A model generated the notes under the pieces. It was not told the origin of the DNA and made no database searches. It worked only from the letters and a program-made list of their open reading frames with translations. A program made the position numbers and the translations under genes. A DNA stretch of 34,234 bases from Dyella sp. EPa41 (GTDB taxonomy: Bacteria > Pseudomonadota > Gammaproteobacteria > Xanthomonadales > Rhodanobacteraceae): the NCBI RefSeq assembly GCF_016586165.1, contig NZ_BCPR01000050.1, forward strand, positions 1 to 34,234, written 5' to 3'. Below are positions 1 through 7,081 of the stretch, piece after piece (the first letter of the stretch is position 1; each line of letters begins with the position of its first letter).

Positions 1-2
1 TG

Positions 3-152
3 GTGCATTGGGACAAGGGCGAAGTCGATGCCTGGATGGACTTTCCCGCGCATCCGGGCGATGCCATGCACATGAGCAAGGTCGATCCGAAGGCCGACTT
101 CAGCAACGACTTCGAGGATCTTGCCTTCCGCCGGGAGCATGCATGTGAATAG
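3..152 (+). CDS. C-terminal fragment of an unidentified protein
   Basis: An open frame enters from the left edge and stops at TAG 150-152, giving the last 49 residues of a protein. The piece is acidic and hydrophilic, has the short motif SNDFEDLAFRR near its end, and uses mostly G/C third positions, which supports real coding. It overlaps the start of the next gene by a few bases, so the two are probably translated together. I do not recognise the family, and too little is visible to assign a function. Confidence 0.55.
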   Translation: MHWDKGEVDAWMDFPAHPGDAMHMSKVDPKADFSNDFEDLAFRREHACE

Positions 153-864
153 CGCGCTTCGACCCCTCTGTTTCCTGGCCGCCCTGCTTGTCGCCGTCCA
201 CGCGAAGGCGGACGGCACGCCGGTGCTGTCGCCCGCCAAAACGGCCGGGCAAGCCGGGCTGGTGGACATCCGTACGCTCGCGCCAGGCATCGCCGAGGAC
301 ATCAAGTACGCCGGCAGCGACAACTTCGTCGGCACGCCGGTGGACGGCTACCTTGCGCCCAAGTGCTTCCTGCTCAAGCCCGCCGCCGAGGCGCTGGCGC
401 GCGTGGAGCGCGACCTGCACACGCAGCATCGCGGCCTGCTGGTCTTCGACTGCTATCGGCCCGCGCGTGCCGTGGCGCATTTCGTGCGCTGGGCCGGCGA
501 CCTCTCGGACCAGCGCACCAAGCCCGCGCACTATCCCGACCTGGACAAGCGCGCGCTGCTCGGCGACTACATCGCACCGGTATCGGGCCATAGCCGCGGC
601 GCCACGACCGACCTCACGATGATGCAGTGCGATGCCAACGACGCGCATTGCGAGCCGCTCGACATGGGCACCTCGTTCGACTATTTCGGCACGCTGGCGA
701 ACACCGAATCGCCTGAGGCCACGCCCGCGCAGCACGCCAACCGCGAGCTGCTGCGGGCCGCGATGGAACGCCAAGGTTTCCGCAACTACGCCATGGAATG
801 GTGGCATTACACCCTGACGCCCGAACCCACGCCCGACACGATCTACGACGTGCCGGTGCAGTGA
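145..864 (+). CDS. ddpX: Exported D-alanyl-D-alanine dipeptidase (M15D, VanX/DdpX type)
   Basis: This zinc peptidase family cleaves the dipeptide D-Ala-D-Ala. Counting from the GTG at 145, the VanX signatures are visible: the CYRP arginine (about R105), the SGHSRGATTD zinc motif (H149, D156) and the EWWHY motif (catalytic E218, zinc ligand H221). The N-terminus is hydrophobic (CFLAALLVAV, ending near HAKA) and looks like a Sec signal peptide, so the enzyme should act in the periplasm on wall-derived D-Ala-D-Ala rather than as cytoplasmic vancomycin resistance. GTG 145 is preferred because GGGAG at 133-137 sits 7 nt upstream; ATG 139 would leave only 1 nt. The start overlaps the previous gene's stop. 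A beta-lactamase-like hydrolase follows 31 nt downstream, so the two probably form a wall-peptide operon. Family assignment is strong; the physiological substrate is inferred. Confidence 0.88.
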   Translation: MNSALRPLCFLAALLVAVHAKADGTPVLSPAKTAGQAGLVDIRTLAPGIAEDIKYAGSDNFVGTPVDGYLAPKCFLLKPAAEALARVERDLHTQHRGLLVFDCYRPARAVAHFVRWAGDLSDQRTKPAHYPDLDKRALLGDYIAPVSGHSRGATTDLTMMQCDANDAHCEPLDMGTSFDYFGTLANTESPEATPAQHANRELLRAAMERQGFRNYAMEWWHYTLTPEPTPDTIYDVPVQ

Positions 865-895
865 TCGCCCACTCCCGATGACAAGGGTCGTACCG

Positions 896-1951
896 ATGCG
901 CACGTTCACCTCGCTGCTCGCCCTCCTGCTGTGCACGGCCGTCCGCGCCGCCACGTCCGGCACCGCCGATGTCGACGCGATGATGAAGGCCTACCAGGGC
1001 GATGTGCCCGGCGCGTCGTTGCTGGTGATCAAGGACGGCAAGGCGGTAGTGCGCAGGAGCTATGGCCTGGCCAACCTGGAATCCCACGAGGCCGCGACGC
1101 CCGCCACCAACTATCGCCTCGCCTCGGTGAGCAAGCAGTTCACCGCGGCGGGCATCCTGCTGCTGTCGGAACGCGGCAAGCTCTCGCTCGACGATCGCGT
1201 GCGCCGCTGGCTGCCCGAACTCAACGCCACCCACGATGCCATCACCATCCGGCAGCTGCTGGATCACAGCGGCGGCCTGATCGATTACGAAGACCTGATG
1301 CCGACCGACACCACCGAACAGATCAGCGATGCCGGCGTGCTGAAACTGCTCGCCGCCGAACCGCGCGCCTACTTCGCACCGGGCACCTCATACCGCTACA
1401 GCAATGGCGGCTACGTGCTGCTCGGCCTGATCATCGAGCGCGCCTCGGGCCAGGCGCTGCCGGACTTCCTGCGCCAGAACATCTTCCAGCCCCTGGGCAT
1501 GACACACACGCTGCTGTATCAGCGCGGCGGTCCGGACGTACCGAACCGGGCTTACGGTTACAGCGACGAGAACGGCCACTGGTTGCGCACCGACCAGAGC
1601 ACCACCAGCGCCACGCGCGGGGACGGCGGCATCTATTCATCCATCGACGACATGGCGAAATGGGACGCGGCGCTGTACGACCACCGCCTGCTCTCCGACG
1701 CCTCGCGCAATGCGGCCTTCAGCGCGCAGAACAAGGTGACGGGCGAAGAAGACGTCGACGGCTACGGCTTCGGCTGGCGCATCCACGGCGACGTGCGCTG
1801 GCACTCCGGCGAAACCATGGGCTTTCGCAACGTGATCATCCGCTGGCCGAAGCAGCACCTCACCGTGGTGATGCTGACCAATCGGAATGATCCGGAGCCG
1901 TATCGCACGGCGTTGGCGATAGGGCAGCAGTTTCTCGGCGCAAAACCCTAG
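896..1951 (+). CDS. Exported serine hydrolase, class C beta-lactamase/DD-peptidase-like
   Basis: This is a single-domain member of the beta-lactamase/penicillin-binding superfamily (PF00144), 351 residues. It starts with a signal peptide (MRTFTSLLALLLCTAVRA). The three active-site elements are present in order: SVSK (nucleophile serine and lysine) in RLASVSKQFTAAG, the YSN motif in YRYSNGGYVLLG, and HSG in WHSGETMGF in place of KTG. HSG is common in the esterase/DD-peptidase branch of the family, so it need not be a true beta-lactamase. ATG 896 is preferred over ATG 878 because AAGGG lies 9 nt upstream and it places the signal peptide at the very N-terminus. Its partner upstream is a D-Ala-D-Ala dipeptidase, which suggests a D-amino-acid peptide substrate. 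Substrate unknown. Confidence 0.85.
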   Translation: MRTFTSLLALLLCTAVRAATSGTADVDAMMKAYQGDVPGASLLVIKDGKAVVRRSYGLANLESHEAATPATNYRLASVSKQFTAAGILLLSERGKLSLDDRVRRWLPELNATHDAITIRQLLDHSGGLIDYEDLMPTDTTEQISDAGVLKLLAAEPRAYFAPGTSYRYSNGGYVLLGLIIERASGQALPDFLRQNIFQPLGMTHTLLYQRGGPDVPNRAYGYSDENGHWLRTDQSTTSATRGDGGIYSSIDDMAKWDAALYDHRLLSDASRNAAFSAQNKVTGEEDVDGYGFGWRIHGDVRWHSGETMGFRNVIIRWPKQHLTVVMLTNRNDPEPYRTALAIGQQFLGAKP

Positions 1952-1962
1952 TGCCTCCCTTT

Positions 1963-1986
1963 TGTAGGAGCGCACCCAGTGCGCGA
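1963..1986 (+). repeat. REP-like palindrome, copy 1
   Basis: Core GTAGGAGCGCACC followed by CAGTGCGCGA; GCGCAC and GTGCGC form a 6-bp stem with a 3-nt loop. It lies 11 nt after the serine hydrolase stop and may also help terminate or stabilise that transcript. Homology with copy 2 continues about 30 nt further (CCTTTCGCG...TGCATGGTTG-like text). Confidence 0.85.
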
Positions 1987-2122
1987 CATCCTTTCGCGCC
2001 GGTCTACATGGTTGCTTTTTGAGATTTGGTTGTTGCCTTCGGTTGCCATGCTGCCGCGGGCATGCCGCCTACGACCGTAGGAAGTCACCGTGGGACGCGG
2101 CGGGCATCTCGATCCCTACCCT

Positions 2123-2146
2123 TGTAGGAGCGCACCCTGTGCGCGA
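2123..2146 (+). repeat. REP-like palindrome, copy 2
   Basis: Same core as copy 1 with the centre CCT instead of CCA, in the same orientation 160 bp downstream. The downstream extension CCTTTCGCG, a G/C-rich run, then CATGGTTG also matches copy 1, so the repeated unit is about 55 bp. Confidence 0.85.
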
Positions 2147-2276
2147 CAGCCTTTCGCGATGGGCTGCATGGTTGTGGCTTTTATGAGAGCGGGCTATTCC
2201 CTTCGGTAGCTCCGCTACCGCAAGAGTGCCGCCTACGCGGCGGGCGTTTCGACGTCCTGCCGGCCGCCGAGTCACT

Positions 2277-2283
2277 TTTCTTT
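2277..2283. repeat. Left target-site duplication of the IS (TTTCTTT)
   Basis: TTTCTTT abuts the left inverted repeat and is repeated exactly at 3031-3037 abutting the right one. IS1595-family elements usually make 8-bp duplications; seven identical bases are seen, so one position may have drifted. Confidence 0.65.
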
Positions 2284-2301
2284 GGGTCTTAGGAAGCAAA
2301 C
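2284..2301 (+). repeat. IS left terminal inverted repeat
   Basis: GGGTCTTAGGAAGCAAAC, perfectly complementary to 3013-3030; the match ends abruptly on both sides, which defines the IS boundary. Confidence 0.85.
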
Positions 2302-2330
2302 GCTGCACTGAGAGCAGCTATCTTCCTGAT

Positions 2331-3008
2331 ATGTCAACGAAAAACAGGTACTTTTTCCGTTCGAAAATCAGCGAGGCCCGTTTTCGGGCCCTGATGCGCT
2401 GTTTTGCACTCGATTTGACCGCCACCACAGCCGCTCAATTGACGGGCCTGAGTGTGCGTTCGGTCAACGCGATTTTCCTCGGCGTGCGTCGCCGCATGGC
2501 CTAGGAATGCGAGCGCCGTTCCCCCTTTCATGGCGAAGTGGAAGTGGATGAATCGTTCTTCGGACCGTGGCGCGTGCGTGGCAAACGGGGGCGTGGTGCC
2601 TACAAGAAAACCATCGTCTTCGGCATGCTCAAACGCGACGATTGTGTCTATACCCAGATCGTCCCCAACTGCCGTGCCATCACGCTACAGGCCGTGATTC
2701 GTGGGCATGTGGCGCTCGACAGCACCATTCTGTCGGACTGCTTGAACAGCTACGACGGCCTAGTGGATTTGGGTTATGCCAAACACCTGCGCATTCGTCA
2801 TAGCGAAGATCATTTCGCTGACGGACCTAATCACATCAATGGCATCGAAAGCTTCTGGAGCTATGCGAAGCGACGGCTCGCCAAGTTCAATGGGTTATCC
2901 AAACGGACCTTTCCGCTTCATCTGAAGGAATGCGAATACCGCTTCAACCATCGACATGAAGATCTCTATCGGGTCATCCTGGCAATGTTGCGTGACCACC
3001 CCATTTAG
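2331..3008 (+). pseudogene. IS1595-family (ISXO2-like) transposase with in-frame amber stop
   Basis: From ATG 2331 the frame reads MSTKNRYFFRSKISE and on to RRRMA, then meets TAG at 2502-2504. It continues in the same frame as ECERRSPFHGEVEVDESFFG to TGA-free TAG 3006-3008. Without the stop it would be 225 residues. Family signatures lie after the stop: EVDESFFG (first catalytic Asp), an Asp near LSDCLNSYDG, and HINGIESFWSYAKRRL (the N/E and K region). A single CAG-to-TAG change would explain the break, because family members often have a Gln or similar residue here. No frameshift is needed. The downstream part could start at ATG 2538 but would lack the DNA-binding N-terminus, so activity is doubtful. 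Confidence 0.85.
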
Positions 3009-3012
3009 CCAA

Positions 3013-3030
3013 GTTTGCTTCCTAAGACCC
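3013..3030 (-). repeat. IS right terminal inverted repeat
   Basis: Exact complement of the left end over 18 bp. It starts 4 nt after the transposase stop codon and is followed directly by TTTCTTT. Confidence 0.85.
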
Positions 3031-3037
3031 TTTCTTT
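3031..3037. repeat. Right target-site duplication of the IS (TTTCTTT)
   Basis: Exact copy of 2277-2283, directly outside the right inverted repeat. Confidence 0.65.
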
Positions 3038-3244
3038 TGCTGGCCCAAAAGAAAAGTAACCCAAAGAAAATGGCCTTCAGAGCCAAGGCTCATAGCGATA
3101 TGCGGGATAGGAACGTCGGACGACCGAGGCCAGCCGGGATGGGCTCGTTACTACCTCGAAACGGCGTGGCTACACCGCAACGCGTCGAGGCGAAGAGGAC
3201 TCAAGGCAACTTCGCTGAGCTGTGATGAAGCCTATGGGTTACCG

Positions 3245-3341
3245 CACCCTTTCCCCCTCTCCCCTCCGGGGCACGCGGGGAGCGGCCATGGATGGCCGCG
3301 GCTTTGAGGAGCGAGGAGAGGGCTGGGGTGAGGGGTGGGGC
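3245..3341. repeat. Pyrimidine/purine-rich inverted repeat element
   Basis: A C-rich arm (CCCTCTCCCCTCCGGGG, within 3253-3271) is partly complementary to a G-rich arm (GAGGAGAGGGCTGGGGTG, within 3313-3332). Between them is a perfect small palindrome, GCGGCCAT at 3282-3289 and ATGGCCGC at 3292-3299. It resembles intergenic repeats common in xanthomonads and could fold at the end of the minus-strand trpE transcript. Confidence 0.55.
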
Positions 3342-3364
3342 TCGCGATAGTGCAACCTATTGCT

Positions 3365-3388
3365 TGTAGGAGCGCACCCAGTGCGCGG
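3365..3388 (+). repeat. REP-like palindrome, copy 3
   Basis: GTAGGAGCGCACC then CAGTGCGCGG, matching copies 1 and 2 except for the last base. It lies 11 nt beyond the stop of the minus-strand chorismate-lyase-like gene. Confidence 0.85.
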
Positions 3389-3399
3389 TCCTGCCTACC

Positions 3400-4101
3400 T
3401 CACCGCCCACCCATCACCGGTTGCGGAAACGCCAGCACGTCCGCGGTATAGCTTTCCACCACCAGGCTGAAAGGCCGATTGTCCTGATCGAACAACACCG
3501 CGCGGTGCTGCAGCACGTGACGCGGGATCTCCAACGCGCTTCCTTTCGACGTGGGCACCGGCGCGCCGTTCTCCCAGCCTTGCGGCAAGGGCGACCACAG
3601 CAGTTCGGCGGACAACGTCTGTCGACGGAAGTGCAGCGCCTGCACCACCTTGCCGAACGGCGTGTCGGTGGTGTCCAGCTCGTGGTTCATGGCGTCGGTA
3701 AGGCGCGAGGGCACGTACCAGTTGTCCGCCTCGGACAGCACGTGCTCGCCGCAGGCGAGCTGCACGCGGCGATAACGCACCGGCTCGTCCGCGCCGATGG
3801 CGAGCTGCTTGCGCGCCTCGTCGGGCAATGGCTTGTCTTCGCCATGCACGCGTTCGGCCACGACCTTGGCTTCGGCTGCGAGATGGTGCGCGCCGCACCA
3901 GCGCTCCAGCGTCAGCGTGGCGCTGGGGTGGCTCAGCAGGTCGGCGTTGAGCGTCTGCAACAGCGCCAGCACTTCGACCCGCGAAGAGGCGTCGTCGCGC
4001 CACGGCGCCTCGGGCGTGCGGGCGGGCGTTGGCGTTACCAGCAGGCTGCCACCCAGCCCGATCGCGCAGGCAGCGGCCGCGCCTCGACGGATCACGCGCA
4101 T
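3400..4101 (-). CDS. Exported chorismate-lyase-like (UbiC-fold) protein
   Basis: A 233-residue protein with an N-terminal signal sequence (MRVIRRGAAAACAIGLGG, then an A-rich stretch ending near TPAR). The mature part can be aligned by eye with UbiC: YRRVQLACGEHVL corresponds to the UbiC strand carrying the chorismate-binding arginine (here R112), TDTPFGKVV to the UbiC TPLG turn, and HRAVLFD...PFSLVVESY to the segment with the catalytic glutamate (here E216). Both key residues appear conserved. UbiC converts chorismate to 4-hydroxybenzoate and pyruvate in the cytoplasm; an exported form is unusual. The gene begins 2 nt after the trpE stop (a GTG at 4107 would even overlap it), so it is translationally coupled to a chorismate-using enzyme. 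Fold assignment is moderately sure; activity and location are inferred. Confidence 0.65.
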   Translation of the reverse strand: MRVIRRGAAAACAIGLGGSLLVTPTPARTPEAPWRDDASSRVEVLALLQTLNADLLSHPSATLTLERWCGAHHLAAEAKVVAERVHGEDKPLPDEARKQLAIGADEPVRYRRVQLACGEHVLSEADNWYVPSRLTDAMNHELDTTDTPFGKVVQALHFRRQTLSAELLWSPLPQGWENGAPVPTSKGSALEIPRHVLQHRAVLFDQDNRPFSLVVESYTADVLAFPQPVMGGR

Positions 4102-4103
4102 GC

Positions 4104-5579
4104 TCACAGGCCCTTTGCCGCCTGCGCCACGGCGCGGAACAGCGCGCGCCCTTTGTTCATCGTCTCCTCCCACTCGGACGCGGGGTCGGAGTCGTACACG
4201 ATGCCCGCCCCTGCCTGGACGTGCAGGCGTCCGTCCTGGATCACCGCCGTGCGGATCGCGATGGCGGTGTCCGCATCGCCCCACCAGCCGATCCAGCCGA
4301 TGGCGCCGGCGTAGATGTTGCGCTTGTAGGGTTCGAGTTCCTGGATGATCTCCAGCGCGCGGATCTTCGGCGCGCCGCTGAGCGTGCCCGCGGGAAACGT
4401 CGCCTTGAGCACGTCCATGTAGCCGACGTCAGGCCGCACATCGCCCTGCACCTGCGAGACGATGTGCATCACGTGCGAATAGCGCTCGACCACGAAGGAT
4501 TCGCTGACCTCGACGCTGCCGGTCTCGCTGATGCGCCCGATGTCGTTGCGGCCGAGGTCGATCAGCATCACGTGCTCGGCGCGCTCCTTCGGATCGGCCA
4601 GCAGTTCCGCTTCCAGTGCCTGGTCTTCCTCCTCGGTGGCACCGCGCTTGCGCGTGCCGGCGAGCGGGCGCACCACCACCTTGCCGTCCTTGAGGCGCGC
4701 AAGGATTTCCGGCGAGGAGCCCACGATCTGCGTCTGGCCCAGATCGACGAAGTACATGTACGGCGACGGATTGAGCGCGCGCAGCGCGCGGTACACGTCC
4801 ACGGGGCGTGCATTGAAGCCCACGCTCAGGCGCTGCGACGGCACCACCTGGAAGATGTCGCCCGCGCGGATGTATTCCTTCGCGCGCTCCACCATCGCCT
4901 CGAACTCCTCCTTGGTGAAGGAGGACTTGAAGTCGCTTTCGTCCAGCGCGGTGCTATGGTTGAGCTGCGGATACGACACGCCGCTCTGGCGCAGGCGATA
5001 GACCAGTGCGTCGAGCCGGCGCTGCGCCTCGGCATAGGCGTGCGGCTGCGAGGGGTCGGCATGCACGATGAGGTACAGGCGGCCCTTGAGGTTGTCGAAC
5101 ACCGCCACTTCTTCGGCCAGCATCAGCAGCACGTCGGGCGTGCCGAGCTCGTCCGCGCGATCCCATTGCGCCAGGCGAGGCTCGATGTAGCCGATGGTCT
5201 CGAAGCCGAAGTACCCCACCAGGCCGCCACTGAAGGCCGGCAGTTGCGGCAGGCGGGGCACGTCGTACTGCTTGCGCAGCACTTCGATTTCGCCGAGCGG
5301 GTCTTCCACGTGACGGCGCCCGGTCACTTCACCGGCGTCCTCCACTTCCAGCTCATGCCCGCGCAAGCGGTACACCCGCTTCGCCGGCAGCCCGATGATC
5401 GAATAGCGTCCCCAGGTGGCGCCGCCCTCGACCGATTCGAACAGGAAGGTGTACGGGCCATCGGCCAGCTTGAGGTACACCGAGAGCGGCGTGTCGAGGT
5501 CGGAGAACACCTCGCGCACCAGCGGGATGCGGGTATGGCCCTGCGCAGCCAGTGCGTCGAATTCGTCGCGGGAAATCAC
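4104..5579 (-). CDS. trpE: Anthranilate synthase component I
   Basis: TrpE makes anthranilate from chorismate, the first committed step of tryptophan synthesis, using ammonia supplied by the TrpG subunit. The 491-residue length is normal. The N-terminal region has LDTPLSVYLKL and the FLFESVEGG segment that corresponds to the tryptophan feedback site (LLES in many relatives). The chorismate-binding core follows: QVVPSQRLS, IVGSSPEIL, RPLAGTRKRG, LIDLGRNDIGR, TFPAGTLSGAPK and the QAGAGIVYDSDP end. The start is GTG 5579; no earlier in-frame start is available. No trpG, trpD or trpC lies in this window. A chorismate-lyase-like gene follows almost without a gap. Confidence 0.97.
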   Translation of the reverse strand: MISRDEFDALAAQGHTRIPLVREVFSDLDTPLSVYLKLADGPYTFLFESVEGGATWGRYSIIGLPAKRVYRLRGHELEVEDAGEVTGRRHVEDPLGEIEVLRKQYDVPRLPQLPAFSGGLVGYFGFETIGYIEPRLAQWDRADELGTPDVLLMLAEEVAVFDNLKGRLYLIVHADPSQPHAYAEAQRRLDALVYRLRQSGVSYPQLNHSTALDESDFKSSFTKEEFEAMVERAKEYIRAGDIFQVVPSQRLSVGFNARPVDVYRALRALNPSPYMYFVDLGQTQIVGSSPEILARLKDGKVVVRPLAGTRKRGATEEEDQALEAELLADPKERAEHVMLIDLGRNDIGRISETGSVEVSESFVVERYSHVMHIVSQVQGDVRPDVGYMDVLKATFPAGTLSGAPKIRALEIIQELEPYKRNIYAGAIGWIGWWGDADTAIAIRTAVIQDGRLHVQAGAGIVYDSDPASEWEETMNKGRALFRAVAQAAKGL

Positions 5580-5731
5580 GTGGGGAGTGTCCGTTGGGGC
5601 GAGCGTGAACGGCCATTGTAGGGGCCCCGCGCGGCGAACCGAAATCCATATACGGCTTGTTCGCGCCCGATGGCGGGCCTAACCTTGCCCCATTGGCGCG
5701 CGAAGCGGCATTCGCAGGGGAATCAACGGGT

Positions 5732-6931
5732 ATGGGCCACTGCTGTCTGATCCTTTCCGGCCGGCTGCTCGATGGGCAGGACCCGGCCACGGTCCACGCC
5801 CGGCTGGCGGCCGCCTTCGGCATGGAAATGGGTGGGTTCCGCGAGCGCGTGTTCGAACGGGCGCCGCTGATCATTCGCCGCGGCCTCGACGACGCCACCG
5901 CCGAAGCCCAGGCCGCGCAGCTGCGCGCGATGGGCGTGGAAGCGGACGTGCTGCCCGACAACGATCGCCTCGCCTGGCTGCGCCGCGATGGCCAGATCCG
6001 CGGCCCGCTGCCCGAGGATGCCCTGTCGCGCTATGCCCACGCGGGCGACCAGTGGTGCCATGACGGTGGCCAGGCATGGTTCGACTGGGTGCACGCGCCG
6101 TCGGCGCTGCCGCCGCTCCCGGAACCGGCCCCGGAAGATGTCGCGGCCGAGAAGGCGGCGGATCACGAGCCACCGCCGATACCTGCCGCCATGGAGCCGC
6201 CTCCGCTTCCACCCATGGCGGCCATGCCGCCGCCTCCAGCGCCACCTGCCATCGTCAAGGCGCCGCTTTCCACGGTCGCCGTGGTGGCCGTGCTGTTCGG
6301 CGTGCTGGCGCTCCTGTATCGCCCGCTGTCTCCCGTCGCCGTGCTGCTGGCGCTGGGCGTGCTGGTCTACCTGTATCGCCGGCCGCTGCTGCGGGGGCGC
6401 GCGTTCGCCGTCGCCGCACTGGTGCTGGGCGCCGCGGCATGCCTGCTGTGGATGCATCGCCCCGCGCCCGCACCTGTCGCCGACGTGTATGTGCCGCGAC
6501 CGCTCAAGCCGCTTCCCTCCGGTCGCACGGCGAATGCGGACGCGGCCGTCCCATGCACCGCGAAGGCGCCAGCGCCCAAGAACGACGAGGACCGCTTCCT
6601 GCTCACCGGCGAGCGCGTGCTCACCGGTCGGGCGCAGCGCAAGGGCGACACCTATGTCGCCGAGGCCGCGGTATCGGTCAGCGACGACTGCCAGCCCAGC
6701 GCCCTGCAGCTCTACGTATTCCGCCACGGCGTGTTCATCGGCCCGGCGCTCGACAAGGCCGCCGGCCTCGCCAACACCAGGCTTGCCGACTTCGACCTGA
6801 TCGACGACCAGCACCTGCAAGTGACGCTGGCGCAATGCACGGAAAAGCCCGGCGATTGCGCAGCCACCACGGTGAAGCAGTTTGCCGTGATGCCGGGCGG
6901 CGGCGGGTGGACCCTGGGCGAGATCAAGTAG
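5732..6931 (+). CDS. Membrane protein with GYF_2-like region and proline-rich linker
   Basis: 399 residues from ATG 5732. Residues 1-75 form a small alpha/beta-looking module (LSGRLLDG...VHARLAAAF...IIRRGLDDATAEAQAAQLRAMGVEA). Residues about 80-120 (WLRRDGQIRGPLPEDALSRY...WFDW) resemble a GYF_2 domain. A linker rich in Pro, Ala and Glu (122-176) leads to three predicted membrane helices (about 178-196, 201-217, 224-241). A polar C-terminal domain of about 155 residues with several cysteines follows. GYF-type modules usually bind proline-rich peptides, and the protein carries its own proline-rich linker. It is divergent from trpE and convergent with the kinase operon, so its context gives no clear job. 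Function unknown. Confidence 0.75.
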   Translation: MGHCCLILSGRLLDGQDPATVHARLAAAFGMEMGGFRERVFERAPLIIRRGLDDATAEAQAAQLRAMGVEADVLPDNDRLAWLRRDGQIRGPLPEDALSRYAHAGDQWCHDGGQAWFDWVHAPSALPPLPEPAPEDVAAEKAADHEPPPIPAAMEPPPLPPMAAMPPPPAPPAIVKAPLSTVAVVAVLFGVLALLYRPLSPVAVLLALGVLVYLYRRPLLRGRAFAVAALVLGAAACLLWMHRPAPAPVADVYVPRPLKPLPSGRTANADAAVPCTAKAPAPKNDEDRFLLTGERVLTGRAQRKGDTYVAEAAVSVSDDCQPSALQLYVFRHGVFIGPALDKAAGLANTRLADFDLIDDQHLQVTLAQCTEKPGDCAATTVKQFAVMPGGGGWTLGEIK

Positions 6932-6946
6932 CCCCCTTGGCTCTCC

Positions 6947-7066
6947 TGTAGGAGCGCACCCAGTGCGCGATAGGCCGACGGAGCGGTGACGCCGTGGCGG
7001 GGACGTTCCCAAAACTCCACAGAGGCCAGACGGCACTCTGCGATCGCGCACTGGTGCGCTCCTACA
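6947..7066. repeat. Inverted doublet of REP-like palindromes (copies 4 and 5)
   Basis: Copy 4 (6947-6970, plus orientation) and copy 5 (7044-7066, minus orientation) face each other across 73 nt. They fill the spacer between the convergent GYF-like protein and histidine kinase genes, where no conventional terminator is seen, so they may do that work. The spacer text ACGGAGCGGTGACG recurs almost exactly in the doublet at 11879-11961. Confidence 0.85.
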
Positions 7067-7081
7067 AAGGCGTGTTTGACG

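Larger units (their letters stand above)
2284..3030 (+). mobile_element. IS1595-family insertion sequence, 747 bp
   Basis: The element is bounded by an 18-bp perfect terminal inverted repeat: GGGTCTTAGGAAGCAAAC at 2284-2301 and its complement at 3013-3030. It is flanked by a 7-bp direct repeat. It contains one transposase frame of the ISXO2-like DDE type. The short length and lack of an N-terminal zinc ribbon fit the compact (IS1016-like) branch of the family; that subgroup call is inference. The ends and target duplication look intact, so the insertion is probably fairly recent, but the transposase is interrupted by a stop codon and the copy is likely non-autonomous. Confidence 0.85.
2271..3060. 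repeat. Palindromic intergenic element interrupted by the IS
   Basis: The left arm GTCACTTTTCTTT (2271-2283) and the right part (3038-3060, ending CAAAAGAAAAGTAAC) flank the IS. Removing the IS and one copy of the 7-bp repeat TTTCTTT restores a 15-bp inverted repeat, GTCACTTTTCTTTTG against CAAAAGAAAAGTAAC, with one mismatch and a 6-nt CTGGCC loop. The insertion therefore hit one arm of a pre-existing stem-loop. The element resembles a CACTTTTCTTT/AAAGAAAAGT repeat recalled from many proteobacterial intergenic regions. Confidence 0.75.
1952..3399. other. Repeat-rich intergenic region carrying an IS
   Basis: No chromosomal gene is visible between the serine hydrolase and the chorismate-lyase-like gene. 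The stretch holds three direct-oriented copies of the GTAGGAGCG palindrome, an element resembling the widespread 'CACTTTTCTTT...AAAGAAAAGT' intergenic repeat split by an IS1595-family insertion, and a C-rich/G-rich inverted repeat at 3245-3341. The piece 3061-3240 shows no gene and no clear structure. The only open frames outside the IS are short and lack ribosome sites. Confidence 0.7.

Noticed and set aside
100-963. 287-codon minus-strand frame opposite the dipeptidase
   Set aside because: Antisense to a gene with a full zinc-peptidase motif set.
2331-3008. Programmed frameshift in the transposase
   Set aside because: Both parts are in the same frame; the break is a plain TAG codon.
1963-3388. 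CRISPR array
   Set aside because: The repeats are palindromic, irregularly spaced (160 bp and over 1 kb) and lie at gene ends, with no cas genes.
4029-5621. 530-codon plus-strand frame opposite trpE
   Set aside because: Antisense shadow; trpE on the other strand has all family motifs.
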